Origin: Cygnus atratus
Lineage: Eukaryota; Chordata; Aves; Anseriformes; Anatidae
DNA length: 64,000 nucleotides
Reading direction: 5' to 3'
Assembly (NCBI RefSeq): GCF_013377495.2
Contig: NC_066363.1
Location: forward strand, 8,876,001 to 8,940,000
The notes beneath the pieces were generated by a model that was given only the letters and a program-made list of their open reading frames with translations, searched no databases and was not told where the DNA came from. Made by a program: the position numbers and the translations under genes. This document shows positions 25,935 through 38,175 of the stretch, piece by piece. Numbering within the stretch: position 1 is the first letter of the stretch; each line of letters opens with the position of its first letter.

Positions 25935-26135
25935 GATGGCTCGCAGTAATGAGTAAAACCAAATGCTCATTCTGATTTCCTTCCCCCTGTAATTGAAATA
26001 TATGTTGTACTGGAGCTGCAAAGCTGCTGCCCAATTATCACCAAACTCAGCTGATTCACATCGCCTGTCCAACTTCAGCTCGATGTGAAATGCTCAGGAG
26101 GGCCAATGTAAACATATTTATAGCCCAGTAGGATA
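25935..26135. promoter_or_regulatory. CNE-like block with consensus forkhead site
   Basis: A non-repetitive block ending in TGTAAACA (26107-26114), an exact forkhead consensus, followed by TATTTATAGCCC. It also has GCAGTAATGAG, CTGTAATTGAAAT and CCCAATTATCACC. It lies about 3 kb beyond the SHH 3' end. The enhancer role is inferred. Confidence 0.3.
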
Positions 26136-26176
26136 TGCTGAGCTCTTAATATGTGCGTAATAATGTTATATATATG

Positions 26177-26193
26177 AGTGTGTGTGTGTGTTC

Positions 26194-26230
<37 letters not shown>
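26177..26230. repeat. GT and GATA microsatellite
   Basis: A (GT)n tract (about 26177-26190) is followed by about nine GATA/TAGA units (about 26195-26230). Confidence 0.95.
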
Positions 26231-29200
26231 GCTAAGCAAACTCTTGTGTGTGATGACACAGAGCTACCTGGCCATGCAAGAGCTGGCTCACTTTTGTGCA
26301 TGGCTTGGATTTTAATTGCAGTGTTGCCATGATCCTCCTTTACTGCCACATCCCTGCGTCCCCTCAGTTGGTTTACCCGGCATATGAGCATGTGGCACTG
26401 TATGAAAGACTGACCACATTAAAATAAACATAAAATAGCCCCAGTCTCTTTAAGGTCATATCTCATGCTGGTTTCACAGGGAAGGCTGGGAAGCTCACGC
26501 AGCCTCTCAGGGCTAGCAATGGGGGATTCCCTTTCTCCCCCCAAAACCCTGACAAATGAGCTGTCTTTGCACACCCACCAGGTATTTGGCAGGTAAATAG
26601 CAGACCATCACACAGACCAGCCCTAGCAGAATTCCTGTCGTGGAAGCTCCTCCCATGCCAAGCCCTGCAGCCCCATGGGACCGGCACCCCATGCCCCAGC
26701 TCCCATCTCGGTGTCACCAGGGGAAAAGCTGGAGAGCTGAATGTCACATAACAGACTTTTCAGGAAGTCTCTGTAATTTCTTTAATTATTCAGACAACAG
26801 AGCACAAGGATAATAGCTTCAAGTACATTCTGATACATTATTTTTAACAGTAATAGATATGTATTTAGTCATAAACTATTCTGTAGCCACCACTATGTGT
26901 ACATTTTATACAAACTATTGCCATACTCGGACCCTGAAAATGGACGGTGACATCTCCTAGATGTTTTGCACAAGGTTACGACAGTACATCCTTCATACGA
27001 GAGCTGTAGCTAGAGGTTGCATTGGTCCATCTAACAAAGCACTTCTACCGCGTGCCACGGAGAGGTGATCCAGACGTGATGTGCCGAAGGTTTTGGGAAG
27101 AGATGTAATAAATACACGGTGAGAGGGAGGCGTACAGTCACCAGAAACACGTGTGATGGAGCACAGCACTGCGTTTCGTTACTCGGCGCAATGGGTTGAT
27201 CCCGGCGGCATCTGAGCTGCTCTCACACTGCAAAGCTCTGCCTTTTGGTGGAGATTAAAGGTGGTGGGATCTGATATGGTCTCTACTGGGGCACGTACCC
27301 TACTCTGTCAAAGCATGGGGTCTGCTCTGGCAGGTCTTTTTCATCTTGGTTGGACTGCAGCCCCCACACCAATGGCTTGCGTTCTGTCACTGACATCCCT
27401 GAATGCTTCCACTGCACAACCCCTAGAGGAGGTAGGCTTCCACGTTGTCATTTTCTGAGAGCAAAGACCTTACAAAATGGCAGCCACTGTTCAGAGACAG
27501 GGTTCAGAGAGCCGAGAAGCCCTGACACTGCCATAGGAGGAACGAACCCTTAAAAAAGCAGAGACTCATTTGTTCCATGTCTGTATTTTCACATCCGTGC
27601 TTGCAGCCCTCAATGCACCAGCAGCCCCTAAAGACCCAGAAGTGGCAGAGTCCCAGCCCTGGTACCTGCAGTGCACAGTCCCCATGCCACTGAGAGGTGA
27701 CACCGCTGCCACCACTGTGGTGGTGACCCCAGGGATGGCTGGAGTGCTGCAGAGGATGACATTTACTGAGATGGAGTAGCTGATTGCAGCTGCAGTCTGC
27801 GGTCAGAGGGTCTTCAGGCTCCCAAATCACTTCTCGCTTGCAAGCATGCCTGCCCAAGGGACAAATCCAGTTCCCTCTAAGGTTGGAGAAGAGGTTCCTC
27901 TGACCTTCAGCAGGAGCTGGCTGCCCCATTCCAGTGCAAAGCTTCTGTCCCCTGCCCGAGGCCACGGCTCTGCTCTCATCCCGGCAGTCCACATGGGCAC
28001 TGCTGTGCTGTGAGCGTCACCGGCAGGCTCACCGACATCTGGCCACCTTGGCCACCACCAAGAACCATTCCAGAAGCTCCACGGGAGGACATGGACCTCA
28101 TCTATAGGCTGCCAGGAACGAGAGAGACCACCTCTTTTCATCCATCTGTTGGAGGCTGTATGCATGTCCAGGCTTGGCTACCGCCTCCCATCACTGCTCC
28201 AGAAACTCCCAGGCTTTGAGCACAGAAGAGCACACTACTCCTCCATGCATCATCCCAGGAGGACATCTGGACACCATGGAGCTGCCTTCCATCCCGGTGG
28301 AGGACACGGCCACATCTCTGGAGCACAGTGCTGCCCGAAGGGTGAACATCCTAAACCAGCGAGTAATGGAAACTGAAGAAATGGTGAGAAGACATTCAAG
28401 GAAAGCTCCCTTCCAGCATGGTCTTGTCTCAGACGCACACACAAAATGTTTTGCAAAATTTTTCAAGGGATCATGAAAAGCCTCCGTGGAGGAGAGAGGG
28501 TCACACACAGCGCAGCAGAACCTCACTGATCAGCACCCCCAAACCGAGCTCCTGGGGGGCTTGGAGCTGTGCTCCAGTGGGAGGGCATGGGGGTAGCCTC
28601 CTCGCCCTCCTCCTAAAATATGTCTCCAATGCATTCGCTAATCCATGGCTGAGGGTGGACAGGGATGCATTACAACTAAGGCATGGCTCTCAGTATAAAT
28701 GAGCAATTTTTATTCCCTTTTTTTTTTGACCAAGGGCATTTTGCTCTTCTCCTGGTGGCCCCAAGCCCTACATCTTTACTCAGGCAAGGTGGCCACTGAA
28801 ATCCGGTGGCCAGATCCTTCTTTCAGCATCAGCAATATGAATCCCAGTTAATCCATCAAAACCAGTGCCAGGTCCCCAGGTAGGCATCTTCAGGGGATGC
28901 AAATTAAAGCTAATCAAACCCATGGAGGTGCTGCAATGTGAATGCAGCTGCCTGCCTTCAGGTTAGTTTGCTTCAAAGGGTTTAGCGCCCTTGGGAATCC
29001 ATCAAGAGTTGCCCGCAGCATCCAGATCAGACCGGGAGGAGGATGAGGACCCGGTGCTGAAATTGGAAGAGGGGAAACGTTGCCTGAGCAAGGACGGGGA
29101 GACTGGGTGCTGGTGAGGGAAAAGGGAAAAATCTGCCCAGTTGTTAGTGCGAATGAGTGAGGTTCTACTGTTAGTACAACAGGTTCCAGGTTATGAGCCG

Positions 29201-29407
29201 ATGTGATGAATCTCTTTCCTTATTCAAAGTACCAAAATTAAAAGTTATAAGCAACATATATAAATAAAATAATGGGCACCCCTGTAGGCATTGTGTTTCC
29301 TAAACCAATAAGCCAAAAAAAAGAGAAAAGAAAAGAAAAGAAAAGAAAAAATAAAAAAAAGAAAAAAATGGGATGCACCAGGAACTCTTAGTTATTATAT
29401 ACTAACC
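26231..29407. other. Intergenic, downstream of SHH
   Basis: The 27.25-28.7 kb part is GC-richer, with several overlapping ORFs on both strands (to 162 codons) but no domain, no codon bias I can see and no clear splice structure. An AAAAG-type repeat (about 29316-29368) lies just beyond the proposed SHH cleavage site. Confidence 0.45.
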
Positions 29408-29425
29408 AGACTGTGCATGGCACAT

Positions 29426-29431
29426 TTTATT
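29426..29431 (-). terminator. SHH: Candidate SHH poly(A) signal
   Basis: The minus strand has AATAAA (TTTATT on plus) followed by ATGTGCCATGCACAGTCTGG, a plausible cleavage and GU-rich context. Another AATAAA lies 80 nt upstream in the transcript (29511-29506). It gives a 3' UTR of about 1.2 kb. Confidence 0.55.
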
Positions 29432-29918
29432 TCTATAAAACTATTAAAACTATTACAAAATATTCAAAAATACATTTTAGTAAATTTACAGCAGTTATTT
29501 CTCAATTTATTAATGCAAAACATCCTTTTCTCCCCTCTGTACAAACTACCGTCTCCATCGTCACAGAATTGCCGCCATGTGCGCTTTTTAAAAAATATTA
29601 TTTTCTAATAAACTTTTCTTGAAGTTAAAAATAACAAAGTTTCTTACGGTTTTTGCAAATAAAAAGTTTGTGTAACAGTCTTGACTTCCATGAACGTGGC
29701 CAAATGGTGTTTTTTTTTACAAAGCAAAATATTTAAGAGACATGGAAAACAATACAGGAAATGACGTTACATTTGAAACTATTTAAATTAAAATAATATA
29801 TTCTCATATTTTACACTATTTCAAAAAATGAAATGTGATTCAGTTAAGTATTGATCTCTCAAAAAAATCTAATTTACAATTCTGTGTATAAAAATATAAT
29901 TTACGGACCCCCATGAAG

Positions 29919-29952
<34 letters not shown>

Positions 29953-30547
29953 GTTTTTGTTTGCTTGCTTGTTACTCTAGACTCACTGAAATGAAGGAGC
30001 AATGTAATGGAGAGATGGGAAAGTACAGAATTTTGCTTTCTGAAAGTCAGGACACACGTGACATGTAGAAAAATAGACTCTGCGCAGTTTTGCTCGGCCT
30101 CACAAAATAATTTTTTCCCCTGTGAGTACAGTTCACATGATAATAAATTATCAAAGAAACTATTTAAGGCTCTTGAAGGTCCGGTTCATATCATTTAAAA
30201 CATCTATTTAACATACCAAAGAAATAAATATCCAGGAGAGGAAGAAAAAAAAACAACAACAACAAAACAATGAACAAAACAAAAACAACAACAAAAAACA
30301 CAAATAAAAATATATATATATTTATAAACTAAACGGAACAGAACTTCCCGGGGTCTTTGTTTCCCTTAAAGTCTACTTTGGACTGTTCTACTTAATTATT
30401 ATTATTTTATTATTATTATTTTTAAGTCTTAATCCGTGCTCTTTTTTAAAAATATGCAATTTTTTCTCCTTTTTTTTTTTTCCTTTTCCATTTCATTTGG
30501 GTTATTTCCTTTTTTTTTTTCTTCTTCTTCCTTTTTTTTTCCTCCTT

Positions 30548-30581
30548 CCCCTCCCACCCTCCCCCAAAACACCCCAGCCCC
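30548..30581 (-). other. G-quadruplex-like tract in SHH 3' UTR
   Basis: On the mRNA strand six runs of three or more G occur within 34 nt (complements of C-runs at 30548-30551, 30553-30555, 30557-30559, 30561-30565, 30572-30575 and 30578-30581), with loops of one to six nt. This satisfies the usual G3+N1-7 pattern. It starts about 50 nt after the stop codon. Confidence 0.7.
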
Positions 30582-30632
30582 ATTTTCTCTCTCTCTTCCT
30601 CCCGCTCCGTCTCTGTCCCTCTCCGGCCGCTC

Positions 30633-31339
30633 TCAGCTGGCCGGCGCCACCATGCCCAGCGGGTGCAGCGCGTCGCCATCCAGCACCCAGCTGCCGATGC
30701 GGTAGAGGAGCCGCGAGTACCAGTGCACGCCGGTGGTGGTGGTGGCGGTGACGGGGGCGTCCCCGCCAGGGCAGATGGCGGCCAGCAGCCCCTGGAGCAA
30801 GCGGAAAGGCGCGAAGGCCCAGTGGGCCCAGCCGTGCTCCTCGATGACGGCGTAGCAGGAGGCCAGCACCCGGTTGATGAGGATGGTGCCCTGGGCGGTA
30901 AGCGGGGCGTAGGCCCCCGACGCCTCCTCCCTCAGCGTGACGCGGTGCACGGCCGCCGGCAGCAGCTGCCGCCCGCCCTCGCCCAGCACATAGACGCGCT
31001 GGCCCGGCCTCACGCGGCTGGCGTAGAGGGCACGGCCTCCGGCGGGCCCCAAAACCTGCGACTGGTTGTGCTGGGGGGCCACGAAGAGCAGGTGGGCCGC
31101 CGTCAGCAGCAGCCGGGCCCGGGGCTGCCGCGTCTCGATGACGTAGAAGAGCTTGCGGGAACTGTCCTCGCGGTCGAGGAAGGCGAGGAAGTCGCTGTAG
31201 AGCAGCCGGCCCTCGGCGTCGGCTGCCAGCACGCGGTCCCCGGGGCTCAGGTCCTTCACCAGCTTGGTGCCGCCGTGCTCCAGGTGCACTGTGGCTGAGC
31301 CGGGGAAGCAGCCCCCGGATTTGGCCGCCACCGAGTTTT
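30633..31339 (-). CDS. SHH: Sonic hedgehog exon 3 (Hint/Hog autoprocessing domain)
   Basis: The 707-nt coding part runs from the acceptor (GTGCAG, 31342-31340) to TGA at 30635-30633 and encodes residues 191-425. It completes the signalling domain (ENSVAAKSGG) and then the processing domain. Autocleavage falls between Gly200 and Cys201 in GGCFPG. Cys201 forms the thioester that cholesterol resolves. The Hint TxxH motif is at Thr270-His273 (LLLTAAHLLFV), and the conserved ASCYAV cysteine is at 352. The end LHPLGMVAPAS matches chicken. The region around 284-320 (QVLGPAGGRALYASRVRPGQ) and around 378-390 differ from chicken as I remember it, which is usual for the fast-evolving C-terminal half. 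Codons are strikingly GC-rich compared with exon 1. The ORF reads through into intron 2 upstream; the acceptor and the known exon boundary set the true start. Confidence 0.98.
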
Positions 31340-32499
31340 CTGCACAAGGAGAGAGGCACAGCAGGGTTAGAGTGGGCACTGATCCCACCCGTGGGTCCCA
31401 CCCATAGGTCCCACCCACCCCAAACATCTCCAGAACCTCAGCCAGCCCCAAAAGTCCCCTTCCACCAACACAATGCCATGGCCATCCGGGTGGGCCTCCC
31501 TTTGGAGCCTGTCAGTCGCGTTCGCCTCCTTGGGCAAACTGGCCAAAACACCTTGGCTGAAAAAGCTGTTCCGGAATAAATATTTTTCCAGGAGGAGCTT
31601 TTCACGTGGGTGCTGTTTGCCCTGTGCCTGACAGCTGCTGCCAGGTAACTCATGGGCCTGCAAAGCAGAGCAGCTCTGCTGGAAGGAGGTCGCTCCTCCT
31701 CTGGGGGGCTGTTCCCCGTGCTCAGTGCCCTCGGGGAGCTCATAGTAAAGGAGCCCATCTCCTAGGCAGTGAACACCATGGGGAAGGAGGGTGTCTTTGT
31801 CTGGTTTGTGCTTTATTCCCATGGAAAACAGCAGGGAGAGACCCTCCAGATTTGCCGAGCCCTCCTACTATGGCTGGCACACCTCACCGTTCTGCCATTA
31901 TACCAACACTGCCCCAGCTCTCTCTGCCTTCCCACTCAGCACAGCATCTTTTGGGGTTCGCACCCCATCCCTGGTAACACACTTGCCCTGCAGTCCCCAG
32001 GACTTCTGTTCACTCCTCTGCCCAAACAAAAGCCTCTCCCTCACCTTCCCACCCCACCAAAAGCAAGGTTCTGTCCTGGAACGGTGGTTCCAGGGCATCC
32101 CCATGCCTACGCCCAATACAAGCACCTCCTTCACGTGCTCATTTGCTGCTGGAACTACTCAGAGGTTTGACCCTAAATGCTGTAGCCACCAATGCTGCTT
32201 TTGAGCGCTAGCAGGAAAAATAACTGTAGGTTTAAACAAAACAGAAATAGCAACATGGTTTTAAAGTGTCTCCTGCTAATTCCCTTATGAAAGTTTAGCC
32301 TTGCGTGGTATGGTTGGAAAGGACCATTTCCATTTTCCAAACTTAGCCTAGGGACTGCGGGGTCTCATTTTTTCTTCATTGGGCTGTAGCCCATGGTATG
32401 TCACTGCAGCAAGTGCCTTTGCTACAGTCATCAACATTCCTGATCCTTCCCTTGCCTTCACTTGGTTTCTCCCAGTTACTCACTATGCCAATTCAGAGT

Positions 32500-32995
32500 C
32501 CTGGTAATTTATCTCCTAAAGGCAGTCGGATTTTATATTTTGCTTCTGTGGCTGGTGCTGGAGCTATTATGATTTAAATAAACACTTGGAGTGTCTCCTA
32601 ATGACTTTCTCAGGAAGGACAGGAAGGGCGAAAATTAGAATGTTATTGATTTGCTAACGACTTTATCACTTCTCCTTCAGAAATGAAGCAGCAAGATCTC
32701 CAAGGCCTCTTCAGGGACGACATGGCAACAAACAAGCTATGTGCTTTATGTGGAGTCCTCCACTAGCAAACTACACCTTCATACAAGCCCGCAGCAAAGG
32801 TCTGGCTTGAGCTTTGTTTGCATATTCAGGGACTTGATGAATAGATCTAGTAGAGTAGCAGCTCTACAAACATGCCAGTGAATTGGCAGAGGTGTGAAAA
32901 TCTGCCTCTTTGAGCAGCGCTTGTTTGGGTTCTCTAATTAAAATCCAATAAAGGATCAGCATTGTCATTCTGATTCATGTAATAAATGCAGACAC
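32500..32995. promoter_or_regulatory. Candidate SHH intron 2 floor-plate/brain enhancer cluster
   Basis: In mouse and other amniotes SHH intron 2 carries the floor-plate enhancer SFPE2 (ar-C-like) and brain enhancer SBE1, driven by FOXA2 and homeodomain factors; this is established knowledge. Here the intron holds AAATAAACA (32576-32584), CTAATGA (32598-32604), AAAATTAGAA, GCAACAAACAAGC (about 32725-32737), TTGTTTGCATA (32814-32824) and CTCTAATTAAAATCC (about 32934-32948). These are forkhead cores and TAAT cores in a non-repetitive 500-bp stretch. Which part matches SFPE2 or SBE1 needs alignment. Confidence 0.5.
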
Positions 32996-34080
32996 TCTTG
33001 GAAGAGAGGACACTTCCATTTTTTTCCCAGCTTCTTCCCCCCCTTTCTCCCCCTCCCTATTTGTTCAGGTGCAGAAACCCTATGTGCCAATTCACACACA
33101 TACTCTCCAAAAAACCCAAGACCTTCCAAGCACTATTTGCACAGCAGAGCCACTTTTCCAAGGCACTCAAGATGTGTATTTGAATTTTAAATGTAGAAGC
33201 TTGCTCTGAATACTCGCTGTGGTGCATTATCAATGTCCCTTTTACCACCCCTGCCTATCCCTCCTCTGTCCTGGTGACAATAATTCAGGCCTTGGGGGAA
33301 CTCTTCTTTGCATTCCAGTCTCTGGGATCATACTTTTTGCAAACAGAGATCTAGATAAAGAATCTTCCTGCCTGCCATTATGGGGGTTTAATCTTCTCAT
33401 AAGATGCTCTGTCATGAAACGAGGTTTCCACAGTGTGAAACCAGACCAAGCGGGTGGAATTCAAGCCTGCTCCCTCGCAACCCGCGTGGTACAGTCACAC
33501 GACCCTGCCTGACACGCACTAAATGTTACCCCAAAGTCCGTGTGTGCGGAATCTCAATGAGCAGCTCGGGGTTGCTCCTCTCCTATGAAATATACATGGA
33601 GGTGGATTAGGGTGGCCGCCTGCAAGAAGGTTTTTGTGCGCCACAATCAGACACCTTGAGCTATAAAGCCCATCCTCGCTATTGAAAGGGACGTTTCATA
33701 CCACAACAACCCTGACGGCTTTGCGGAGACCCCTTTGGGCTAGAAAGGAGTGGGGAGATGAACAGAAGCAGTGTCAGGCTGTGGGGACAAAGCCCTTATG
33801 GGCCTGGAGAGGTCCTGCTTTGGTTTGGGCAGCTTCAGGCTGCACTGAGGGGATGAACCCCACTTACAGACAGGTATGGTGAGGCCAGCCAGGTTTCCCT
33901 GACATGGGGACTGCAGGTTTCGAAGTAAACGGCTATATTTAGAGAAAGCCCATTATTTTCTTTTGCGCCCAAGTGTTTCTTGACACTCGCAGCGCTCTGC
34001 CAGGCTGGAGGATGTTGTTACAACGCACTCCAGCTGCAGGAGGTGGTGGCGGCGGCTGGCACTCGCCAACCGGTTCGCTC

Positions 34081-34122
34081 AAATAAATAAATATAAATAA
34101 ATAAATAAATAAATAAATAAAA
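34081..34122. repeat. AAAT microsatellite in SHH intron 2
   Basis: About ten AAAT units with one TATA interruption. Confidence 0.95.
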
Positions 34123-34519
34123 AGGTGCCAAACTGCGCGGAGAAAATGCAACTCTAAGAGCTGGGGATTTCCTGCGAGCTGTTCCCGGGTTGAGACAGCG
34201 TGTGGCGTTGTAAGCACAGGGGAGGGGAGGGAAAAAAAACGAGATGTGTTTGTATCTGCATCTGGGAATTTCCTAGCGGCTACCGGCGAAGGCAGGGGAC
34301 CACGTTATGTATTTATTTTCCTGGCCGGCTCTCGCTCCGAGATTAGCGATCGCGAGGAAGGCGTGCAGCCAGCGGGGCAGCTGGAGACGGCCACCGGGTG
34401 TTTGTGCCGAACACGCTCTTTGGATGGGGAAAGCACAAAATCCCACGGTGGGAGGAGAAGGGTGTGTGGCTGCTCGTGGGAAGGCTGGCCAAACAAACAA
34501 GCGAAAGAAAACGCTGTCA

Positions 34520-35413
<894 letters not shown>

Positions 35414-35527
35414 CTATCTCAAAGTCCCCCCGGAATGTCTCCCCGGGTTTTTTCGGCTTAATTCTGTGTTGAAAGGGGTCTCAGTACATGTTAACTGCCT
35501 TCATGCGCTGGAGGGAGGGGTGTTTTT

Positions 35528-35562
35528 ATTTATATATATATATATATACATATATATTTTAT
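35528..35562. repeat. TA microsatellite in SHH intron 1
   Basis: TTTATATATATATATATATA-type repeat continuing to CATATATATTTTA. Confidence 0.9.
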
Positions 35563-36377
35563 TATTTTTTTTCTTTCTCTCCCTTTGCCCATCGCTCATT
35601 AGAGCCCTCAAAGCAGTATGGGCTGGGAGCCTTCACCCCTCTTCAACACACATCTGAGCTCACCTCGAAATACGAACAAACCCACGGCAGAAAGATTACA
35701 GCTCTTAGAGGGAAGATGGAAAGCAAGGGAGGGCCAAGCAGAGAAGTTAGGCGAGGCAGGGATGCTATGAGGGCTGCGAGAGCCTTTGTGTGGAAGGGAA
35801 AGGTTTCGGGCCCCGTTGGGAAGCACCGCAGGGTTTTTCCTTCGCCCCTCCTGAGGCCCCTGCCTCCCCTGGGGCTGCACGGTGCGCTGGGGGTCCTGAG
35901 GGGCCGGGAGGTTTGCGGGTGCAAAGGGGTGGGGGGAGATGAGGAGGGGAAAGGGAGGGAAGTGATGCGGAGGTGGAGGGGGTGAGCTCTAAATGAGACC
36001 CTAAAAGTTAGGGGGATTCGTGTCTTGGCCAAGAGCGGGGACAGGGCAGCTCTCTGCAGGGGAGGGGGCTGGCAGCCCCAAGACACGGGAAATCAGCACC
36101 CAAAGCTCTGAAAAGCGCTCGGCTACAGGTACAACATCAGCAAAAAAATCACGCGTGGCCAACTGCCCCCAACTCCTTCCCCTTTTTTATTTGAGAGGAA
36201 AACAACCCACGGGTGTCCCCGGCGTGGCCTCAGCAGCTCCCCCCGGGCTCCCGCAGCCCCCCCGGCCCGCCGAGCACCACAAAGGAGGCCGGGCCCGGCC
36301 ATTATTCCGGCGACACTGCTTTTAGGGACGTGACAAGGTTGCTCAACAAGAAAGTTGCCGTGTGTATATATCACGGC

Positions 36378-36380
<3 letters not shown>

Positions 36381-36410
<30 letters not shown>
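36381..36410. repeat. A30 homopolymer in SHH intron 1
   Basis: Thirty consecutive A on the plus strand. The sequence to the right (GCCATGCCAGCAATACGCG) shows no SINE or LINE tail signature I recognise. Confidence 0.9.
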
Positions 36411-36411
<1 letters not shown>

Positions 36412-36779
36412 CCATGCCAGCAATACGCGTCTCCCGCCGAGATACCGAGCGCAATCGCGGCTTCACTTTGGACTCTCCGGCCTGGCTCTTGACGCAAAGA
36501 GCCGGGCGTTTGGGGATTTTCAACCCAATTCCCGGCAGCAAAGCCCAGCAGGACGAGGAAGTTGAGTTGGACTTTCTTTTTTTACCCCCCTATTTTTTTT
36601 TTTACCCCCTCCCTCGCACACCTGGAGGATGGCTGGGCTCCTCCGATGAGTTATTTAGGGGCGAAGGACCCGGCTCCGGGAGGGATAAAGAGGCAGAAAG
36701 GAGCTCCTAAAGGACTTTTCCCCCCTTTCATACCGCCTGAGCTGGATTGTCGGAGTCAAAAGCCGTGAAGCCCAGACTA

Positions 36780-37130
36780 TTTATTAATTCATTGGGTCGT
36801 GTGCCACAAATCAAGCCCAATTCTGTTCAGCCACCGTGAAGCTCAGCAGGGCTGCCTCCACTAACGCTTTGTGTGGAGGCAAAGTTGTTCAACAAGCCCT
36901 CTCCTGCCAGCTCCTAATCTCTTCACAAATGAATTGCTTGAAGGAAACACTTAACAGGTACCTGTCAGTGTAAACAACCTGGTGGGCTTCCTAAATGCCA
37001 AGTTGATCTCTAAATTCCTCACATCACGCACCGGTTGTGTGCCTGCATTACGCGAGATTGCGAGTTTATTTCATACAAATTCCAGCTTTATCATACTGCC
37101 CCGGCCTCCTTATCTCTTGGCCGGATCCAG
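36780..37130. promoter_or_regulatory. CNE-like block in SHH intron 1 with forkhead site and E-box palindrome
   Basis: Non-repetitive AT-balanced DNA with TATTTATTAATTCATTG at the left, a perfect 12-bp palindrome ACAGGTACCTGT (36954-36965, two abutting CAGGTA boxes of the ZEB/SNAI/E-protein type) and, four bases on, TGTAAACA (36969-36976, forkhead consensus). Zebrafish and mammalian SHH introns are known to hold notochord/floor-plate elements. Equivalence to ar-A/ar-B is not shown. Confidence 0.4.
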
Positions 37131-37519
37131 CCAATGGCTGGGGTGGGGGGGAGGAAGGGGGAGCCTTCAGCAAACTGCTGTTGTCACCTGCAAAGTTGAG
37201 AACCTGACTTCCCGAGCTCTGTTTGCGTTTTTTTTTTTTTTTCTTTTTTTTTTCTTTCGCCCTCCGGAGTTAATATTAACCAGCGGCTAATGCATTCGGC
37301 TGCTATTCTCCAAGTTTAACGTTCTATTCGGGGAAGATCTCTCCATGCTTGAAGGGCTGGCCAAGCGGGCGGTGCAGGGCTGGGGTTTAACGAGAAGGAA
37401 AAGGGACACGGCACCTCGGGGGCTGTCCCCAGACCCCTCCCCAGTCCCTGCCAGCACCGTCTTGGGGAGCCGGGGCCCGGCTGCGCCCCCGACCCCTCCG
37501 GGGTATCCCCATCCCTTCT

Positions 37520-37540
37520 CCCCCCCCCCCCCCCCCCCCC
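37520..37540. repeat. C21 homopolymer
   Basis: Twenty-one consecutive C; a C17 run follows at 37753-37769. Assembly error is likely in both. Confidence 0.9.
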
Positions 37541-37766
37541 ATCAGCCTCATCTCCCCAGCCCGCTTCCCCCTTTGTGTCTAAGGCACGGGCACTGAAGGA
37601 AAAAAAAAAAAAAGTATTTGTTTTCGTTTCGTTCGTCTGAGGGAAGTTGACAGAAGGTCAGGAGTTCAGCCGCTGCCAGCTAATGCAGCCGAAAGCGGCC
37701 AGCCGCGGAGCCGGGGAGAGCCGCGGGGCCGGGGTCAGCTCTGCTGCCAACTCCCCCCCCCCCCCC

Positions 37767-37850
37767 CCCGGCCCTATAGCCCACCTTCCCGGCCCTACAG
37801 CCCACTTTCCCGGCCTTACAGCCCACTTTTCCGGCCCTACACCCCCTACC
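37767..37850. repeat. 21-bp tandem repeat, about four copies
   Basis: Units starting CCCGGCCCTAYAGCCCAC at 37767, 37788 and 37809, with a fourth diverged copy at 37830. One or two changes per copy. Confidence 0.85.
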
Positions 37851-38112
37851 CGGCTCCGCCGCCCCCCGCACACGAACCGGCGCGGCCGCGCAGGGATGCG
37901 CCGTGTCCCGGCGGGCGCCCGACTCCCGCGGAGCCTCCCTGCGGAGGGAAGGGGGAAAAGCCGAGGCGGCGCGATCGATGGGCGAGAGGAGTTCAGTGGA
38001 GCTGAAAATGCGGGAGATGCGCCCGCACGGCTCGCACAGGGGGGCGGAGGAGCGCGCAGCGGGGCGCGCAGCGCCGGGGCGGGGATGCTCCGCGCACCGC
38101 GATGCGCGCAGC

Positions 38113-38175
38113 GAGCACCGAGATCCGAGCGGAGAGCACCGAGATCCGAGCGGAGAGCACCGAGATCCGTGCTCC
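38113..38175. repeat. Second 21-bp tandem repeat, three copies
   Basis: Units starting GAGCACCGAGATCCG at 38113, 38134 and 38155. The first two are identical over 21 bp and the third diverges after 15 bp. The unit is unrelated to the 37767 repeat but has the same length. Confidence 0.9.

Larger units (their letters stand above)
29408..30632 (-). other. SHH: SHH 3' UTR
   Basis: The stretch from the SHH stop codon to the candidate cleavage site. The part next to the stop is a purine-rich tract on the mRNA strand (about 30466-30632) with a G-run cluster. The distal part is very AT-rich, with AAT, TTG and TA simple repeats (about 30245-30430). AT-rich, U-rich 3' UTR sequence is common in SHH mRNAs. 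The distal limit is inferred. Confidence 0.6.

Noticed and set aside
26177..26230. Regular repeats as a CRISPR array
   Set aside because: A GATA microsatellite without spacers in vertebrate DNA.
27504..28702. ORFs to 162 codons in a GC-richer stretch downstream of SHH
   Set aside because: No domain, no consistent frame and no exon-like borders; at most a non-coding transcript.
30663..31298. 211-codon plus-strand ORF
   Set aside because: Antisense shadow of GC-rich SHH exon 3.
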